Assembly: GCF_003665435.1 (NCBI RefSeq)
Contig: NZ_CP023407.1
Location: 558,001-622,000, forward strand
Direction: 5' to 3'
DNA from: Streptomyces fungicidicus
GTDB taxonomy: Bacteria > Actinomycetota > Actinomycetes > Streptomycetales > Streptomycetaceae
Length of the DNA: 64,000 nucleotides
The translations under genes were made by a program, and so were the position numbers. The notes beneath the pieces are model-generated. The model saw nothing but the letters and a program-made list of their open reading frames with translations. It searched no databases and was not told the DNA's origin. This document shows positions 1 to 9,003 of the stretch, one piece after another (position 1 is the first letter of the stretch; every line of letters begins with the position of its first letter).

Positions 1-1038
1 GACCCGGCGGGCCAGGCCGTGCAGACCGTCGGGTGCGTACAGCAGGACCAGGACGATCGCCGCGCCGTAGAGGTAGCGGGCCGCCTCGGTGGGGCCCACG
101 GCGCCCTCGGCGGAACCCGGGGCGGTCACCAGCGGGAGCTGGTCGGCGTACCGGGTCATCAGCAGCGGCAGCGCGGTGACGAAGACGGCGCCGGCGGTGG
201 CTCCGGCGACGGAGCCGAGGCCGCCGATGACGATCATGGCGAGGTAGTCGACGGAGAGGGCGAGGGAGAAGTAGTCCGGGACGACGCGGCGGAAGGCGAG
301 CGCGAGGAGCACGCCGGCGAGGCCGGCGTACATCGAGGACACCACGAAGGCCGCGGAGCGGTGGCGGGCGACGTCGACGCCCATCACGGAGGCGGCGGTC
401 TCGCTGTCGCGCAGGGCGGCCAGCGCCCGGCCGGGCCGGCCGCGCTGCAGGCCGCGGGCGGTGAACCAGGTGAACGCGAAGAGGGCGAGGCCCAGGAACC
501 ACAGCCGCTCCTCCGCGCCGAACGGCACGCCCAGCACGGTCAGTTCGGGGTCGCTCTCCGTGAAGGCGAACCCGCCCAGGGTCAGCGGGGGCACGGAGCG
601 GCCGTTGAAGCCGCCGGTGACGGAGTCCGCGGTCAGCAGGACGTGGTGGCCGAGGAAGACCAGCGCGAGGGTGGCGATGCCCAGGTAGATGCCCTTGACG
701 CGGGCGGCGACGGGGCTGAACAGTCCGCCGGCCGCTCCGGCGAGCAGTACCGCGAGGAGCGCGGCGAGGGCCGGCGGAAGTCCCGGTCCCGGTTCGCCCG
801 CGAGCCAGGCGTAGCCGTAGGCGCCGACGGCGAGGAAGAAGGCGTGGCCGAGGGAGAGCTGGCCGGCGGTGCCGCTGAGCAGGGCGAGGCCGACGGCGCC
901 GATGGCCGCCGCCATGGAGAACAGTCCGATGCGCAGCCAGAAGGCGTCCAGGTAGAACGGCGGCAGGCAGAGGACGACGGCGAACAGCAAGAGCGCGGCT
1001 CTGCGGCGGGTGAGGGCGGCGAGGAGTCGGTCAGACAC
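1..1038 (-). CDS. livM: Branched-chain amino acid ABC transporter permease LivM, cut by the window edge
   Basis: Inner-membrane permease of a high-affinity branched-chain amino acid or amide importer, partner of the LivH-type permease upstream. The reading frame opens at a GTG (1038) and runs 346 codons without a stop to base 1, so only the C-terminus is missing. It shows many hydrophobic helices, the LivM-typical GTAGQLSLGHAFF segment near residue 50, and GGLGSVAGA (the EAA-like loop that docks the ATPases) near residue 250. Its start overlaps the livH stop by 8 bp, so it is translationally coupled as the last visible gene of livF-G-H-M. The family assignment is firm. The substrate (amino acids, urea or short amides) cannot be read from the sequence, and no binding protein gene lies in the window. 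Confidence 0.93.
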   Translation of the reverse strand, partial: MSDRLLAALTRRRAALLLFAVVLCLPPFYLDAFWLRIGLFSMAAAIGAVGLALLSGTAGQLSLGHAFFLAVGAYGYAWLAGEPGPGLPPALAALLAVLLAGAAGGLFSPVAARVKGIYLGIATLALVFLGHHVLLTADSVTGGFNGRSVPPLTLGGFAFTESDPELTVLGVPFGAEERLWFLGLALFAFTWFTARGLQRGRPGRALAALRDSETAASVMGVDVARHRSAAFVVSSMYAGLAGVLLALAFRRVVPDYFSLALSVDYLAMIVIGGLGSVAGATAGAVFVTALPLLMTRYADQLPLVTAPGSAEGAVGPTEAARYLYGAAIVLVLLYAPDGLHGLARRV

Positions 1039-1927
1039 GGGCCGCTCCCTTCGCGCCGAACAGCCCGGTGGGCCGTACCAGGAGGACCAGCAGCATCACG
1101 GCGTACGGGGCGACGTCGCCGAAGCCCTCGCCGAGGATGTGGAGGTCGGACTGGTAGCCGACGACGAGCGCCTCGGTCAGGCCGATGATCAGGCTGCCCG
1201 CGAGGGCGCCGGCCGGGGAGGCCAGGCCGCCGAGGATCGCGGCGGGGAAGGCGTTGAGGGCGATCTGGCCGGTGGTGCGCTCCAGTCCGGGCGCGGGGAA
1301 CGCGGCGAGGAACACGGCGGCCAGCGCGGCGAGCGCGCCCGCCAGGCACCAGGCGCCCGCGCGCACCCGGCCGAGCCGTACGCCCATCAGGGCGGCCGCC
1401 TCCAGGTCCTCCGCCGCCGCCCGCAGGGACAGCCCCCAGGAGGTGTACCGGAAGAGCGCGAACACCGCGCCGATGACCACGGCCGACACCACGATCGCGG
1501 CGAGCCGGCTGTCGGCGACGGTCAGCGGCCCCAGCCGGGTCACGGAGTCGCCCCACGGGTCGCCCAGGGACAGCAGGTCGCCGCCGATGCGCCGGGCCAG
1601 GTCGGTGAGCAGGACGATGTCGATGCCGATGGTGACGATGGTCTGCACATGGGCGGAGTGGGCGTCCTGGCCGCCGCGTTGCAGCAGGAAGCGGTCGAGG
1701 GCGCCCGCGAGGGCGGCGGTGGTGAGGACCGCCAGCGCGAGCGCCCCGGCGAAGCCCAGGTCGTCGTGCAGGACGGCGGTGAGGTAACCGCCGAACAGCA
1801 GCAGGGAGCCGTGGGCGAAGTTGAGGACGCCCGAGGCCTTGAAGATGACGACGAAGCCGAGGGCGACCAGGGCGTAGACCGCGCCGAGTGCCAGTCCGCC
1901 GAGGATGTTGTCGAGGAATGCCGTCAT
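1031..1927 (-). CDS. livH: Branched-chain amino acid ABC transporter permease LivH
   Basis: First permease subunit of the importer, 298 residues, close to the family norm of about 290-300. The N-terminus carries the LivH signature ALGAVYALVALGFVVIFKASGVLNFAHG (spanning residues 12-40), and the docking loop is GGLASPAGALAG near residue 240. The start ATG overlaps the stop of the ATPase gene livG in an ATGA arrangement (4 bp), and its own stop overlaps livM. It acts in the cytoplasmic membrane as a heterodimer with LivM. Nothing is unusual about its length or codon use. Confidence 0.94.
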   Translation of the reverse strand: MTAFLDNILGGLALGAVYALVALGFVVIFKASGVLNFAHGSLLLFGGYLTAVLHDDLGFAGALALAVLTTAALAGALDRFLLQRGGQDAHSAHVQTIVTIGIDIVLLTDLARRIGGDLLSLGDPWGDSVTRLGPLTVADSRLAAIVVSAVVIGAVFALFRYTSWGLSLRAAAEDLEAAALMGVRLGRVRAGAWCLAGALAALAAVFLAAFPAPGLERTTGQIALNAFPAAILGGLASPAGALAGSLIIGLTEALVVGYQSDLHILGEGFGDVAPYAVMLLVLLVRPTGLFGAKGAARV

Positions 1928-2724
1928 GCCGCGTCCTCCCCGGTCGCGTCGGTGCCGAGGTAGGCGCGCAGCACCTCGGGGTCCTGCCGGACCTCGTCGG
2001 GGGTGCCGTGGGCGATGGCCCGGCCGAAGTCGAGCACGGTGACGTCGTCGGCGAGACGCATCACGAGGCCCATGTCGTGCTCCACCAGCACGATGGAGAG
2101 GCCGAGTTCGGCGCGGAGTTCGCCCACCGTCTCGGCGGTGCGGGCGCGTTCGGCGGCGTTCATGCCGGCCACGGGTTCGTCGAGGAGCAGCACGCGGGGC
2201 TCCAGGCAGAGGGCGCGGGCGAGTTCGACGCGCTTGCGGTCGCCGTACGACAGCAGGCCGACGGGGCTGTCGAAGTGGGCGCCGAGACCGGTGAGTTCCG
2301 CGATCTCGCGGGCCCGTTCGAGGTGCTGGGACTGCTCGCGCCGGGCGCCCGGCAGGCGCAGGGCGGTGGCGGTGAAACCGGCGCGGGTGAGGGCGTGGCG
2401 ACCGAGCATGAGGTTGTCGGCGACGGTGCCGTGGGTGGTGACGATGTTCTGGAAGGTGCGGGCCACTCCGAGCGCGGCGACGCGGTGCGGGGCGAGCCGG
2501 GTCAGCTCGGCGCCGCCGAGCGTCACCGTGCCGGAGGCCGGGCGGCGCAGGCCCGACAGCACGTTGAAGCAGGTGGACTTGCCTGCGCCGTTGGGTCCGA
2601 TGAGGGCGTGCACCGAGCCGGGGGTGACGGTGAAGGAGACGCCGTCGAGGGCGGTGAGTCCTGCGAAGCGCACGGTGACGTCCCGCACGTCGAGCACGGG
2701 CGGCGCGGTGGTGCGGTCGGTCAC
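1924..2724 (-). CDS. livG: Branched-chain amino acid ABC transporter ATP-binding protein LivG
   Basis: One of the two ATPases powering the importer, 266 residues. The Walker A motif is GPNGAGKST (about residues 43-51). A long insert typical of LivG precedes an LSYGDRKRVELARAL signature, and Walker B is VLLLDEPVAGM followed by the switch histidine in VLVEHDMGLVM. Signature and Walker motifs are intact, so it should be active. The stop overlaps livH by 4 bp and the start overlaps the livF stop by 4 bp, giving a tight F-G-H-M order. Confidence 0.94.
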   Translation of the reverse strand: MTDRTTAPPVLDVRDVTVRFAGLTALDGVSFTVTPGSVHALIGPNGAGKSTCFNVLSGLRRPASGTVTLGGAELTRLAPHRVAALGVARTFQNIVTTHGTVADNLMLGRHALTRAGFTATALRLPGARREQSQHLERAREIAELTGLGAHFDSPVGLLSYGDRKRVELARALCLEPRVLLLDEPVAGMNAAERARTAETVGELRAELGLSIVLVEHDMGLVMRLADDVTVLDFGRAIAHGTPDEVRQDPEVLRAYLGTDATGEDAA

Positions 2725-3503
2725 GCCGCCCCCTGGTCCTCGGCCGGCTCGCCCAGGTAGAGGCGGCGTACGGCGTCGGTGCGGGCGAGTTCGGCGGCGG
2801 GGCCGGACAGGCGGGTCTCGCCGACCTCCAGGACGTGGGCGTGGTCGGCGAGGGAGAGCGCCATGCCGGCGTTCTGTTCGACGAGGAGTACGGCGGTGCC
2901 CTGGGTGTTGATCTCGCGGATCACCTCGGCGATCCGATACACCATCTGCGGCGCGAGGCCGAGGGACGGCTCGTCGAGGAGCAGCAGGCGGGGCGCGGCC
3001 ATCAGGGCGCGGCCGATGGCGAGCATCTGCTGCTCGCCCCCGGAGAGCAGGCCGGCGGCCTGGTGGGTGCGTTCGGCGAGCCGGGGGAAGAGCGTGAAGA
3101 CCCGGTCGCGGGCCTCCTGTACCTGGGTGCGCCCGCGCCGGCCGAGGCCGAGCCCGCCGGAGCGCAGGTTCTCTTCGACGGAGAGCCCGGCGAAGACCCG
3201 CCGTCCCTCGGGGACCTGGACGACTCCGGCGCGTACGGCCGCGACGGGGTCCTTTCCGTCGAGCACCGTGTCGCCGTAGCGGATGCGGCCTGCCGTGATC
3301 GCGCCGCGGTGCAGGCGCAGTGTGCCGGACACGGCCCGCAGCAGGGTCGTCTTGCCCGCGCCGTTGGCGCCGAGCAGCGCGACGACGGTGCCGGGCGGCA
3401 CGGTCAGGGACACGGAACGGAGGGCGGACAGCGCGCGCCCGTACGCCACGTCGACGTTCTCGACGTGCAGCGCGGGCGGGGTGTCCGGTGGTGCTTCGGG
3501 CAT
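2721..3503 (-). CDS. livF: Branched-chain amino acid ABC transporter ATP-binding protein LivF
   Basis: Second ATPase of the importer and first gene of the visible operon. I place the start at the ATG (3503) that lies 5 nt after a GAGGAG ribosome binding site. The codon before it is GTG, but that is only 2 nt from the site. The frame stays open to 3722, but upstream residues look non-coding. The resulting 260 residues have Walker A GANGAGKTT, the LLSGGEQQMLAIGRAL signature, Walker B LLLLDEPSLGLAP and the switch region VLLVEQN. LivF-specific features are the short helical domain and the PEGRRVFAGLSVEENL block. No substrate-binding protein gene accompanies it in the window. Confidence 0.93.
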   Translation of the reverse strand: MPEAPPDTPPALHVENVDVAYGRALSALRSVSLTVPPGTVVALLGANGAGKTTLLRAVSGTLRLHRGAITAGRIRYGDTVLDGKDPVAAVRAGVVQVPEGRRVFAGLSVEENLRSGGLGLGRRGRTQVQEARDRVFTLFPRLAERTHQAAGLLSGGEQQMLAIGRALMAAPRLLLLDEPSLGLAPQMVYRIAEVIREINTQGTAVLLVEQNAGMALSLADHAHVLEVGETRLSGPAAELARTDAVRRLYLGEPAEDQGAA

Positions 3504-3816
3504 CACGGCTCCTCGGGGCCGGGCCGCGCGGGGCGGCTGCGGCTTCGGGGGAAGGGATGCCTCACGACAACACGGGGCGGGCGACGGGTACAGGTTCCGG
3601 CGCCCGCACGCTGCGGCGTACCAACGGGGGCGGGCGGGGGTTGTGCGGGTGCCCATGCACGAACAGCGCCCCCCGACCTGCCCCTCACCGGCCCCGACAG
3701 CCCCCCATCCCGTCAGGAACACGCCTGCCCGCGGCTGCGTGCGGCTGGGCGCGGCATCGTGTCGGGGGTGGGGGGCTGCGTTCCGTCTCCTCGGCTGCTC
3801 GCAGGCGGGTGGTGGG
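3504..3816. other. Non-coding gap upstream of livF
   Basis: These 313 bases separate the PucR-type regulator stop from livF. They should hold the livFGHM promoter on the minus strand, but I could not find a convincing -35/-10 pair or a strong hairpin. Frames open here on both strands have atypical, arginine-rich translations and no ribosome binding site. Confidence 0.5.
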
Positions 3817-5088
3817 TCAGGTTTGGCGGGGGTGGGGCAGGACGGTGCGGGCTGTCAGGGCGAGGCCGGCTTCGATCAGGTCGGTGGGGCGGGAGAGGGA
3901 GCGGCCCGTGAGCTGCTCGTAGCGGCGGAGGCGGTTGAGGACGGTGTTGCGGTGGCAGTACAGGCGCCGGCTCGCCCGCTGCGCCGAGCCGTCACAGGCC
4001 AGCCAGGTGGCAAGGGTGTCCAACAGGACCTCCGCGTCGGCGGGTTCGAGGTGGGCCAGCGGGCCCAGCAGCCGCTCGGCCAGCGCGGCCCCGAGGCCGG
4101 GACTCGACACCACCAGCGCCGCCGGCAGGTGCTCGGTCAGCCGGATCGTGCCGCCCGTGCCGGGGCACAGGCTCAGCGCGGTGTCCGCCAGCCGCCGCGC
4201 CTCCCCCACGGCGGACAGCCCCGCGACGACGCTGCTGACGCCCACCCGCACTCCGGGCGGCTGTTCCTCCGGCACGACCGGCTCCTCACCGTCCCCGACG
4301 GGGACGATGCCGTAGTCGGCGTCCACACCGGTGTGCCAGTGCACGCGCACACCCGGACCGAGGACCGCCTGGGCACCGGAACAACCGGTGGGCCCGCCGC
4401 CGGCGACCGCGACCACCGCGAACCGCCCGTGCTCCGGCAGGTCCAGCGCCTGCGCGGCCTCGGGCAGGTCGGCGATCCGGCTCGTGCCGTCCAGCAGCGC
4501 CGCGGCCAGCAGCCGCACCCTGTTCTCCCGCCGCCACGCCAGTTGCCGCTCGGTCTGCCGGTAGGCGTCCGCGACGAGGGTGCAGTGCTCGTCGACGAAG
4601 TTCCACACGTCGGACGCCACGTGCACCAGCAGCCGTACGTCCTCGGGCGCCGCCCTGGACGTCTCGTCGACCAGGCCCTGCCACACCAGCGAGCCGCCCA
4701 GCCGGAAGGCGTGCAGCAGCGCGTCCAGGGGCAGTCCCTGCTCGGCGCGCGTGGCGCCGATCTTCCAGGAGCAGCGGCGGGCCGCGTCCCGGGCGCCGCG
4801 CGGGTCGAGCAGCGAGGAGATGCTGTGCCGCAGCGAGCGGTGCACCTCCTGCCAGGTCGTGGTGGCGTCCCCCTCGATCGCGGCCCGGTAGGCGGGCTCC
4901 TGCTCCTGCAGTGCGGCGACCAGCCGGTCGGTGAGCTGAGGCAGGTCGTCCAGCAGCACACGGGCGGCCCGGTGCAGCACGCGCAGCGCGTCGGCGTCGA
5001 TCAGCGACCGCACGCGCGGGGTCCGGGGCAGCGGTGCCGGCATGGGTCCGGAACGCGGCAGGGTACGTGGTCGTACGGCGTGTCGCAT
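3817..5088 (-). CDS. PucR family (PucR/CdaR-like) transcriptional regulator
   Basis: A 423-residue cytoplasmic regulator. The C-terminal 60 residues match the PucR-type HTH_30 domain: LATWLACDGSAQRASRRLYCHRNT, then VLNRLRRYEQLTGRSL. The N-terminal part resembles the RsbR-like helical sensor block seen in many actinobacterial members (WQEVHRSLRHSIS...LVWQGLVDET), and a GGDEF-like degenerate middle domain follows. The start ATG at 5088 sits 7 nt after GGGGGAG. Another ATG at 5095 is out of frame. It lies on the same strand as and directly upstream of the liv operon, so it is a good candidate regulator of that transporter, by inference from position only. Confidence 0.85.
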   Translation of the reverse strand: MRHAVRPRTLPRSGPMPAPLPRTPRVRSLIDADALRVLHRAARVLLDDLPQLTDRLVAALQEQEPAYRAAIEGDATTTWQEVHRSLRHSISSLLDPRGARDAARRCSWKIGATRAEQGLPLDALLHAFRLGGSLVWQGLVDETSRAAPEDVRLLVHVASDVWNFVDEHCTLVADAYRQTERQLAWRRENRVRLLAAALLDGTSRIADLPEAAQALDLPEHGRFAVVAVAGGGPTGCSGAQAVLGPGVRVHWHTGVDADYGIVPVGDGEEPVVPEEQPPGVRVGVSSVVAGLSAVGEARRLADTALSLCPGTGGTIRLTEHLPAALVVSSPGLGAALAERLLGPLAHLEPADAEVLLDTLATWLACDGSAQRASRRLYCHRNTVLNRLRRYEQLTGRSLSRPTDLIEAGLALTARTVLPHPRQT

Positions 5089-5234
5089 CGCGCATCTCCC
5101 CCAGGGTCGTCTTCCCGGCGGTGCCCGCGCGGCGGCGGTCCCCTTACCGGCGCCCGGCCGGTACGGGGAGCCCGTGGGCCGGCCGCCGTCGGACTCGTCC
5201 TGCCCCGAAGGATGACATACCGTCCGGTCGGTCC

Positions 5235-7940
5235 CTAGAGTTGTGCACCGGTCTTTTCCGTCTGGCCGACCAGGCGGACGAGTTCGACCCGGGAGCGGAC
5301 GCCGAGGAGGGCGAACACGTTCCGCAGGTGGTAGTCGACGGTGCGGGTGCTGACGGACAGGCTCAGGGCCACCTCCCGGTTGGTGGCGCCCTGGGCGACG
5401 CACCGCGCGATCCGCAGTTGCTGCGGGGTCAGCCGGGACAGCTCCCCCGCCCCGGCGCCCGCCGGGGCCGCGCCGCCCGCCCGCAGCTCGGCGGCCGCCT
5501 GCTGCGCCCACAGGCGCGCCCCGCACCCCTCGAAGCCCCTGAGCGCCTCCCCGAGATGGGTCCGCGCCTCGCCCGGCCGGCGCCGGCGGCGCAGCCACTT
5601 GCCGCAGAGCAGTTCCGTGCGCGCCCGTTCGAAGTCGCCCGCCGTCTCCTCGTGACGGTCCAGGGCGCGCAGGTACAGCGGGCCGGCCGCGTCCGCCCCG
5701 GCCAGCAGCGCCCGGCAGCGCAGGAGTTGGGCGGGGGCCTGCGGGTCGGCCCCGCAGGCGGCCCACAGGGCGAAGTCCTCGACGGCCTCCGGAGCGAGGT
5801 CGGGCCGGCCGGCGAGCACGGCGGCCTCCACGAAACAGGGGACGGCGAGCATCCAGACCGCGAAGTGGCCGCGCCGGGCACCCGGGCGGACCAGCGGGCC
5901 GAGCCGTTCCGCGGCCTCCCGGGGACGGCCGGCGCCCAGGTCGGCGCGGGCCGCGGCCCACTGGGCGAGCGTCGCGGCCTGGGACAGTCCGTGCCGGCGG
6001 GCGGTGCACAGGGCCGCCGCCACATGGTCGGCGACGACCTCCTTCTCTCCCTCGATCGACGCGGCGAGCGCCAGTACCGCGTGGTGGTGGGCGGCCGTGT
6101 TGCGCTGCCCGGTCCGCCGTGCGGTGCGCAGTCCCTCCTCGGCGTGGGTCCGGGCGAGCTGGTGCCGCCCGGACCGCAGTTCGGCGTACGCCAGGTACTC
6201 CAGGGCCCTCGGTTCGAGGGCGGCGGAACCGGCGGTGCGGGCCGCGGCGAGAGCCCGTGCTCCCGCCCGGCGGGCGGCGGTCGTGTCGCCGAGCATGAGG
6301 GCGGCGGAGGCGGACCGCAGCAGCCGCTGGGGTTCGTCGCAGGCCAGTCCTCGCTCGACCACCCGCCGCAGCGGCCCGGCGGCCCGGTCGAACCGCCCCA
6401 GCAGCACGGCCCGCATTCCCTCCTGGTGATCACGCAGCACCGAGCGGGGGCCGCCTGCCGTCGGCCCGGAAGGGGGCGCCCCCGTGGGGGCGAGGGCGCG
6501 CAGGCAGGACGCCGGGTCGCCCGCGGCCCAGGCCGCGTCCGCCGCCCCGAGGGCGGCGGTGCCGGCGGCCTCGTCGTCGGCACCCGCCAGCAGACCCGCG
6601 GCGAGCAGGAAGGACTCGCGGGCGTCGTCCACCGGCCCGTCGGCGAGGAGGACCGCGCCGCGCAGGAGTTCCGCGCTGCCGCGGGACGGGGCGGGCGCCG
6701 GACGGCTCCGGGCGGCGTCGAGCAGCCGCAGGGCCTCCGGCGAGTGCCCGGCGAGGACGGCCTGTTCGGCGGCGGCGGTGTAGCGGTGGGCCCGCTCCGC
6801 GCCGTCCGCCGTCAGCTCGGCGGCGCGGGCGAGCGCCCTGCGGCGCGGGCCCGGCGGCAGCGCGGTGGCCGGGTCCGACGCTGCCGCCGCCAGTGCCGCC
6901 GCGAGGGCGGGGGCGGGACCGGTGACGGCCCAGGAGCGGTGCAGCAGCGCGTGCACGCCGTCCACGCCGGTGTCCGGCAGACACCCGGCGAGTGCGCGGT
7001 GCGCGGCACGGCGCAGGTCGGGCGGGGCGCCGGCGTACACCGCCCGGCCCAGCAGCGCGCTGCGGTACCCGATCCGGCCCTCGGAGAGGACGAGCGCCTC
7101 GGGCAGCGGTTCGTCCCCGCCGGCCCCGGCTGCCCGCCGTACGAGGTCCGCGGCGGCGTCCGGCTCGCCGGTGGCGCGGGCGGCGGCCGCCGCCGTCAGC
7201 AGCAGGCCGGCCCGGTCCGGCGGTACGCCCGTCAGGGACCCGCCGGCCACCCCGGCGAGGACCTCCCCGTCGGCCAGCGGGCGGGGCAGCGCCCGGCGAC
7301 CGCCGAGCTGGGCCGGGGACAGCCGGCCGACCAGCGCCAGCAGCAGGGCGGGGTTGCCCTCCGCCGCCGTCACCAGCTCCTCGCGGACGTCGGGGTCGAC
7401 CGCGCCGTCGGTCGTGTCGTCGACGAGCCGTGCCGCCTCCCCGGGGGCGAGGGGACCGAGCCTGAGCAGCGGCAGTTCCGCCAGCTCCGGGTCGACGGGC
7501 CGGTGTCCGGCGACCGTGAGGAGCAGTCCCGCCCGGATCCCCGACGCCCGCACCCGCAGGGCCGCCTGCCCGAGCGCGGCGCGGGACGCGGCGTCCCACA
7601 GGTGCGCGTCGTCCACGCACACCAGGGGCGGCGCCGCGCCGGCCGCCGCGCGCAGGACGTCGAGCAGCGCGTCCCCCGCCATGGCGCCCCCGGGGGCGGG
7701 CCCGGAGCGGCCGGCGGCGCGCAGCAGGGTGCGCAGACCGCTCAGCGGCGGCGCGCATCGCCCGGAGCCCGCGCGGACGTGCCACACGGGCCCGCCGCGG
7801 AACGAACGGGCGGCGTACTCGAGGAACGCCGTACGTCCGCAACCGGGTTCGCCGGTCACGACGTGGACGCCGCCGTCGGTGCGCAGCCCGTCCAGGAGCC
7901 GGTGGACCGCGTGTCGTCGTGGGGTCGTCTGTCCGGTCAT
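5235..7940 (-). CDS. Large ATP-binding LuxR-family (LAL-type) transcriptional regulator
   Basis: 901 residues. The N-terminus has an AAA/NACHT-like ATPase with Walker A GEPGCGRTAF near residue 35 and Walker B LVCVDDAH near residue 100. The long middle is alanine-rich TPR-like helical repeats. The C-terminal LuxR DNA-binding domain reads LTPQQLRIARCVAQGATNRE, then SVSTRTVDYHLRNVF. Such LAL proteins usually activate local metabolic or secondary-metabolite genes in response to a small ligand. No ribosome binding site precedes the ATG. A TAACGT hexamer lies 7 nt upstream, which suggests a leaderless transcript. The gene is followed after about 150 bp by the PucR-type regulator, and both may control the liv operon. 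Confidence 0.88.
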   Translation of the reverse strand: MTGQTTPRRHAVHRLLDGLRTDGGVHVVTGEPGCGRTAFLEYAARSFRGGPVWHVRAGSGRCAPPLSGLRTLLRAAGRSGPAPGGAMAGDALLDVLRAAAGAAPPLVCVDDAHLWDAASRAALGQAALRVRASGIRAGLLLTVAGHRPVDPELAELPLLRLGPLAPGEAARLVDDTTDGAVDPDVREELVTAAEGNPALLLALVGRLSPAQLGGRRALPRPLADGEVLAGVAGGSLTGVPPDRAGLLLTAAAAARATGEPDAAADLVRRAAGAGGDEPLPEALVLSEGRIGYRSALLGRAVYAGAPPDLRRAAHRALAGCLPDTGVDGVHALLHRSWAVTGPAPALAAALAAAASDPATALPPGPRRRALARAAELTADGAERAHRYTAAAEQAVLAGHSPEALRLLDAARSRPAPAPSRGSAELLRGAVLLADGPVDDARESFLLAAGLLAGADDEAAGTAALGAADAAWAAGDPASCLRALAPTGAPPSGPTAGGPRSVLRDHQEGMRAVLLGRFDRAAGPLRRVVERGLACDEPQRLLRSASAALMLGDTTAARRAGARALAAARTAGSAALEPRALEYLAYAELRSGRHQLARTHAEEGLRTARRTGQRNTAAHHHAVLALAASIEGEKEVVADHVAAALCTARRHGLSQAATLAQWAAARADLGAGRPREAAERLGPLVRPGARRGHFAVWMLAVPCFVEAAVLAGRPDLAPEAVEDFALWAACGADPQAPAQLLRCRALLAGADAAGPLYLRALDRHEETAGDFERARTELLCGKWLRRRRRPGEARTHLGEALRGFEGCGARLWAQQAAAELRAGGAAPAGAGAGELSRLTPQQLRIARCVAQGATNREVALSLSVSTRTVDYHLRNVFALLGVRSRVELVRLVGQTEKTGAQL

Positions 7941-7947
7941 TCACTCG

Positions 7948-7953
7948 ACGTTA
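7948..7953 (-). promoter_or_regulatory. Candidate -10 of a leaderless transcript for the LAL regulator
   Basis: On the minus strand TAACGT is followed by 7 nt and then the ATG at 7940, with no purine-rich ribosome binding site between. This is the spacing expected when transcription starts at the start codon. No clear -35 is visible. Confidence 0.4.
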
Positions 7954-8041
7954 CTCACGCGTAAGGAGAGGTGGAGGGAGCGCGTCCACCTGTGTGCCGC
8001 GGCCCAGGGCGGCCGGGGTGCGGCGGTGCGCCCGCACAACG

Positions 8042-8078
8042 CCGGTGGCGGCCCGCGTCGTGCGCGGACCGCCACCGG
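8042..8078 (-). terminator. Hairpin terminator after the polyesterase gene
   Basis: CCGGTGGCGG (8042-8051) pairs with CCGCCACCGG (8069-8078), and CCGCG/CGCGG inside can extend the stem. It sits 22 bp past the stop of the leftward polyesterase gene. There is no U-tract, as is usual in Streptomyces. Confidence 0.6.
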
Positions 8079-8100
8079 GCCGTTCGTTGTGGCCTTGTCG

Positions 8101-9003
8101 TCAGGAGGTGTGCGGGCAGTTGCCCCGGGACTCCTCGATCGTCAGGCTCGGCCGGGGCAGCGGGCACAGGAACTGCTCGTAGCGGGTGTCGTTGTCGATG
8201 AACCGCTTCAGCCAGGAAATGCTGTACTTCGCGATCGTCGTGTTCGACGAGTTGGGGGTGAAGTGGGTGGCGCCGTTCAGCTCCAGGTAGGCCCGGTCGA
8301 GGGAGGACGGCAGGCCGGTGTACAGGGGTTCGGCGTGGGTGGCGACCGGGGCGACCGTGTCGCCGTCGGCGCCGAAGAGAAGGGTGGGGGTGCGGACCTC
8401 GGGCCAGGTCTTGTCGAGGTTCCAGGGCGTCAGCGGGATCGCCGCCTGCAGCGAGGGCCTGTCCTTGGCCGCCTCGAGGGTTCCGCCGCCGCCCATGGAG
8501 TGGCCCATGACGCCGAGCCGGCTGCTGTCGATGCGGCCGCGGACCGCGCTGCGCTGGGTGAGGTAGTCCAGCGCGGCGAGGAGCTGGTCGCCGCGGGAGG
8601 CGGGCTGGTCGAGGGTGGTGTTGGTGTCGATGGTGAAGACCACGAAGCCCTGGGAGGCCAGGCGCGGGCCCAGCCAGGCGATGGAGGACTGGTAGGCGGT
8701 GAAGCCGGGCGAGACGGCGATCGCCCCGAAGGTGCCGTCGGCGGTGCTGGTCGGGTAGTAGATGGTGCCGCCGCCGAAGCCGGTCACGGAGAGCGAGGAG
8801 ACCGAGGTCTCCGACACGGCGTAGGGGCCGCGCAGCGCCTCGATGCTCGATTCGGTCGGCGCCGGGCCGCGCTCGTAGGGGTTGTCCGCCGCGTGGGCGC
8901 CGGGGCCGCCGAGGGTGGTGAGACCGACGACCGCGGCGACGGCCGCGGCCAGTGCGGCGAACCGGCCGGTCCGGCGTCCGCCGGTGTGGGGGTGCTGCTG
9001 CAC
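8101..9003 (-). CDS. Secreted cutinase / PET-hydrolase-like polyester hydrolase
   Basis: Alpha/beta hydrolase of 300 residues with a Sec signal peptide (cleavage expected after GAHA, residue 38). The mature part starts DNPYERGP and follows the actinobacterial cutinase family (Thermobifida TfCut2, LCC) almost block by block. The visible elements are the nucleophile elbow GHSMGGGG with Ser169, Asp215 in [14 protein letters not shown], His247 in NGATHFTPN, Trp193 in LTPW, and a C-terminal cysteine pair C280/C296. The oxyanion/aromatic clamp position is Phe101 (SPGFTA), where many homologues have Tyr. The start is a GTG at 9003, 10 nt after GAGAGG. The longer frame to 9117 lacks a signal-peptide start. 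The expected role is extracellular hydrolysis of cutin-like or synthetic polyesters and triglycerides. Confidence 0.92.
   Translation of the reverse strand: MQQHPHTGGRRTGRFAALAAAVAAVVGLTTLGGPGAHAADNPYERGPAPTESSIEALRGPYAVSETSVSSLSVTGFGGGTIYYPTSTADGTFGAIAVSPGFTAYQSSIAWLGPRLASQGFVVFTIDTNTTLDQPASRGDQLLAALDYLTQRSAVRGRIDSSRLGVMGHSMGGGGTLEAAKDRPSLQAAIPLTPWNLDKTWPEVRTPTLLFGADGDTVAPVATHAEPLYTGLPSSLDRAYLELNGATHFTPNSSNTTIAKYSISWLKRFIDNDTRYEQFLCPLPRPSLTIEESRGNCPHTS

Noticed and set aside
5034..7964. 976-codon plus-strand frame antisense to the LAL regulator
   Set aside because: Shadow of the real gene; no ribosome binding site and no recognisable domain.
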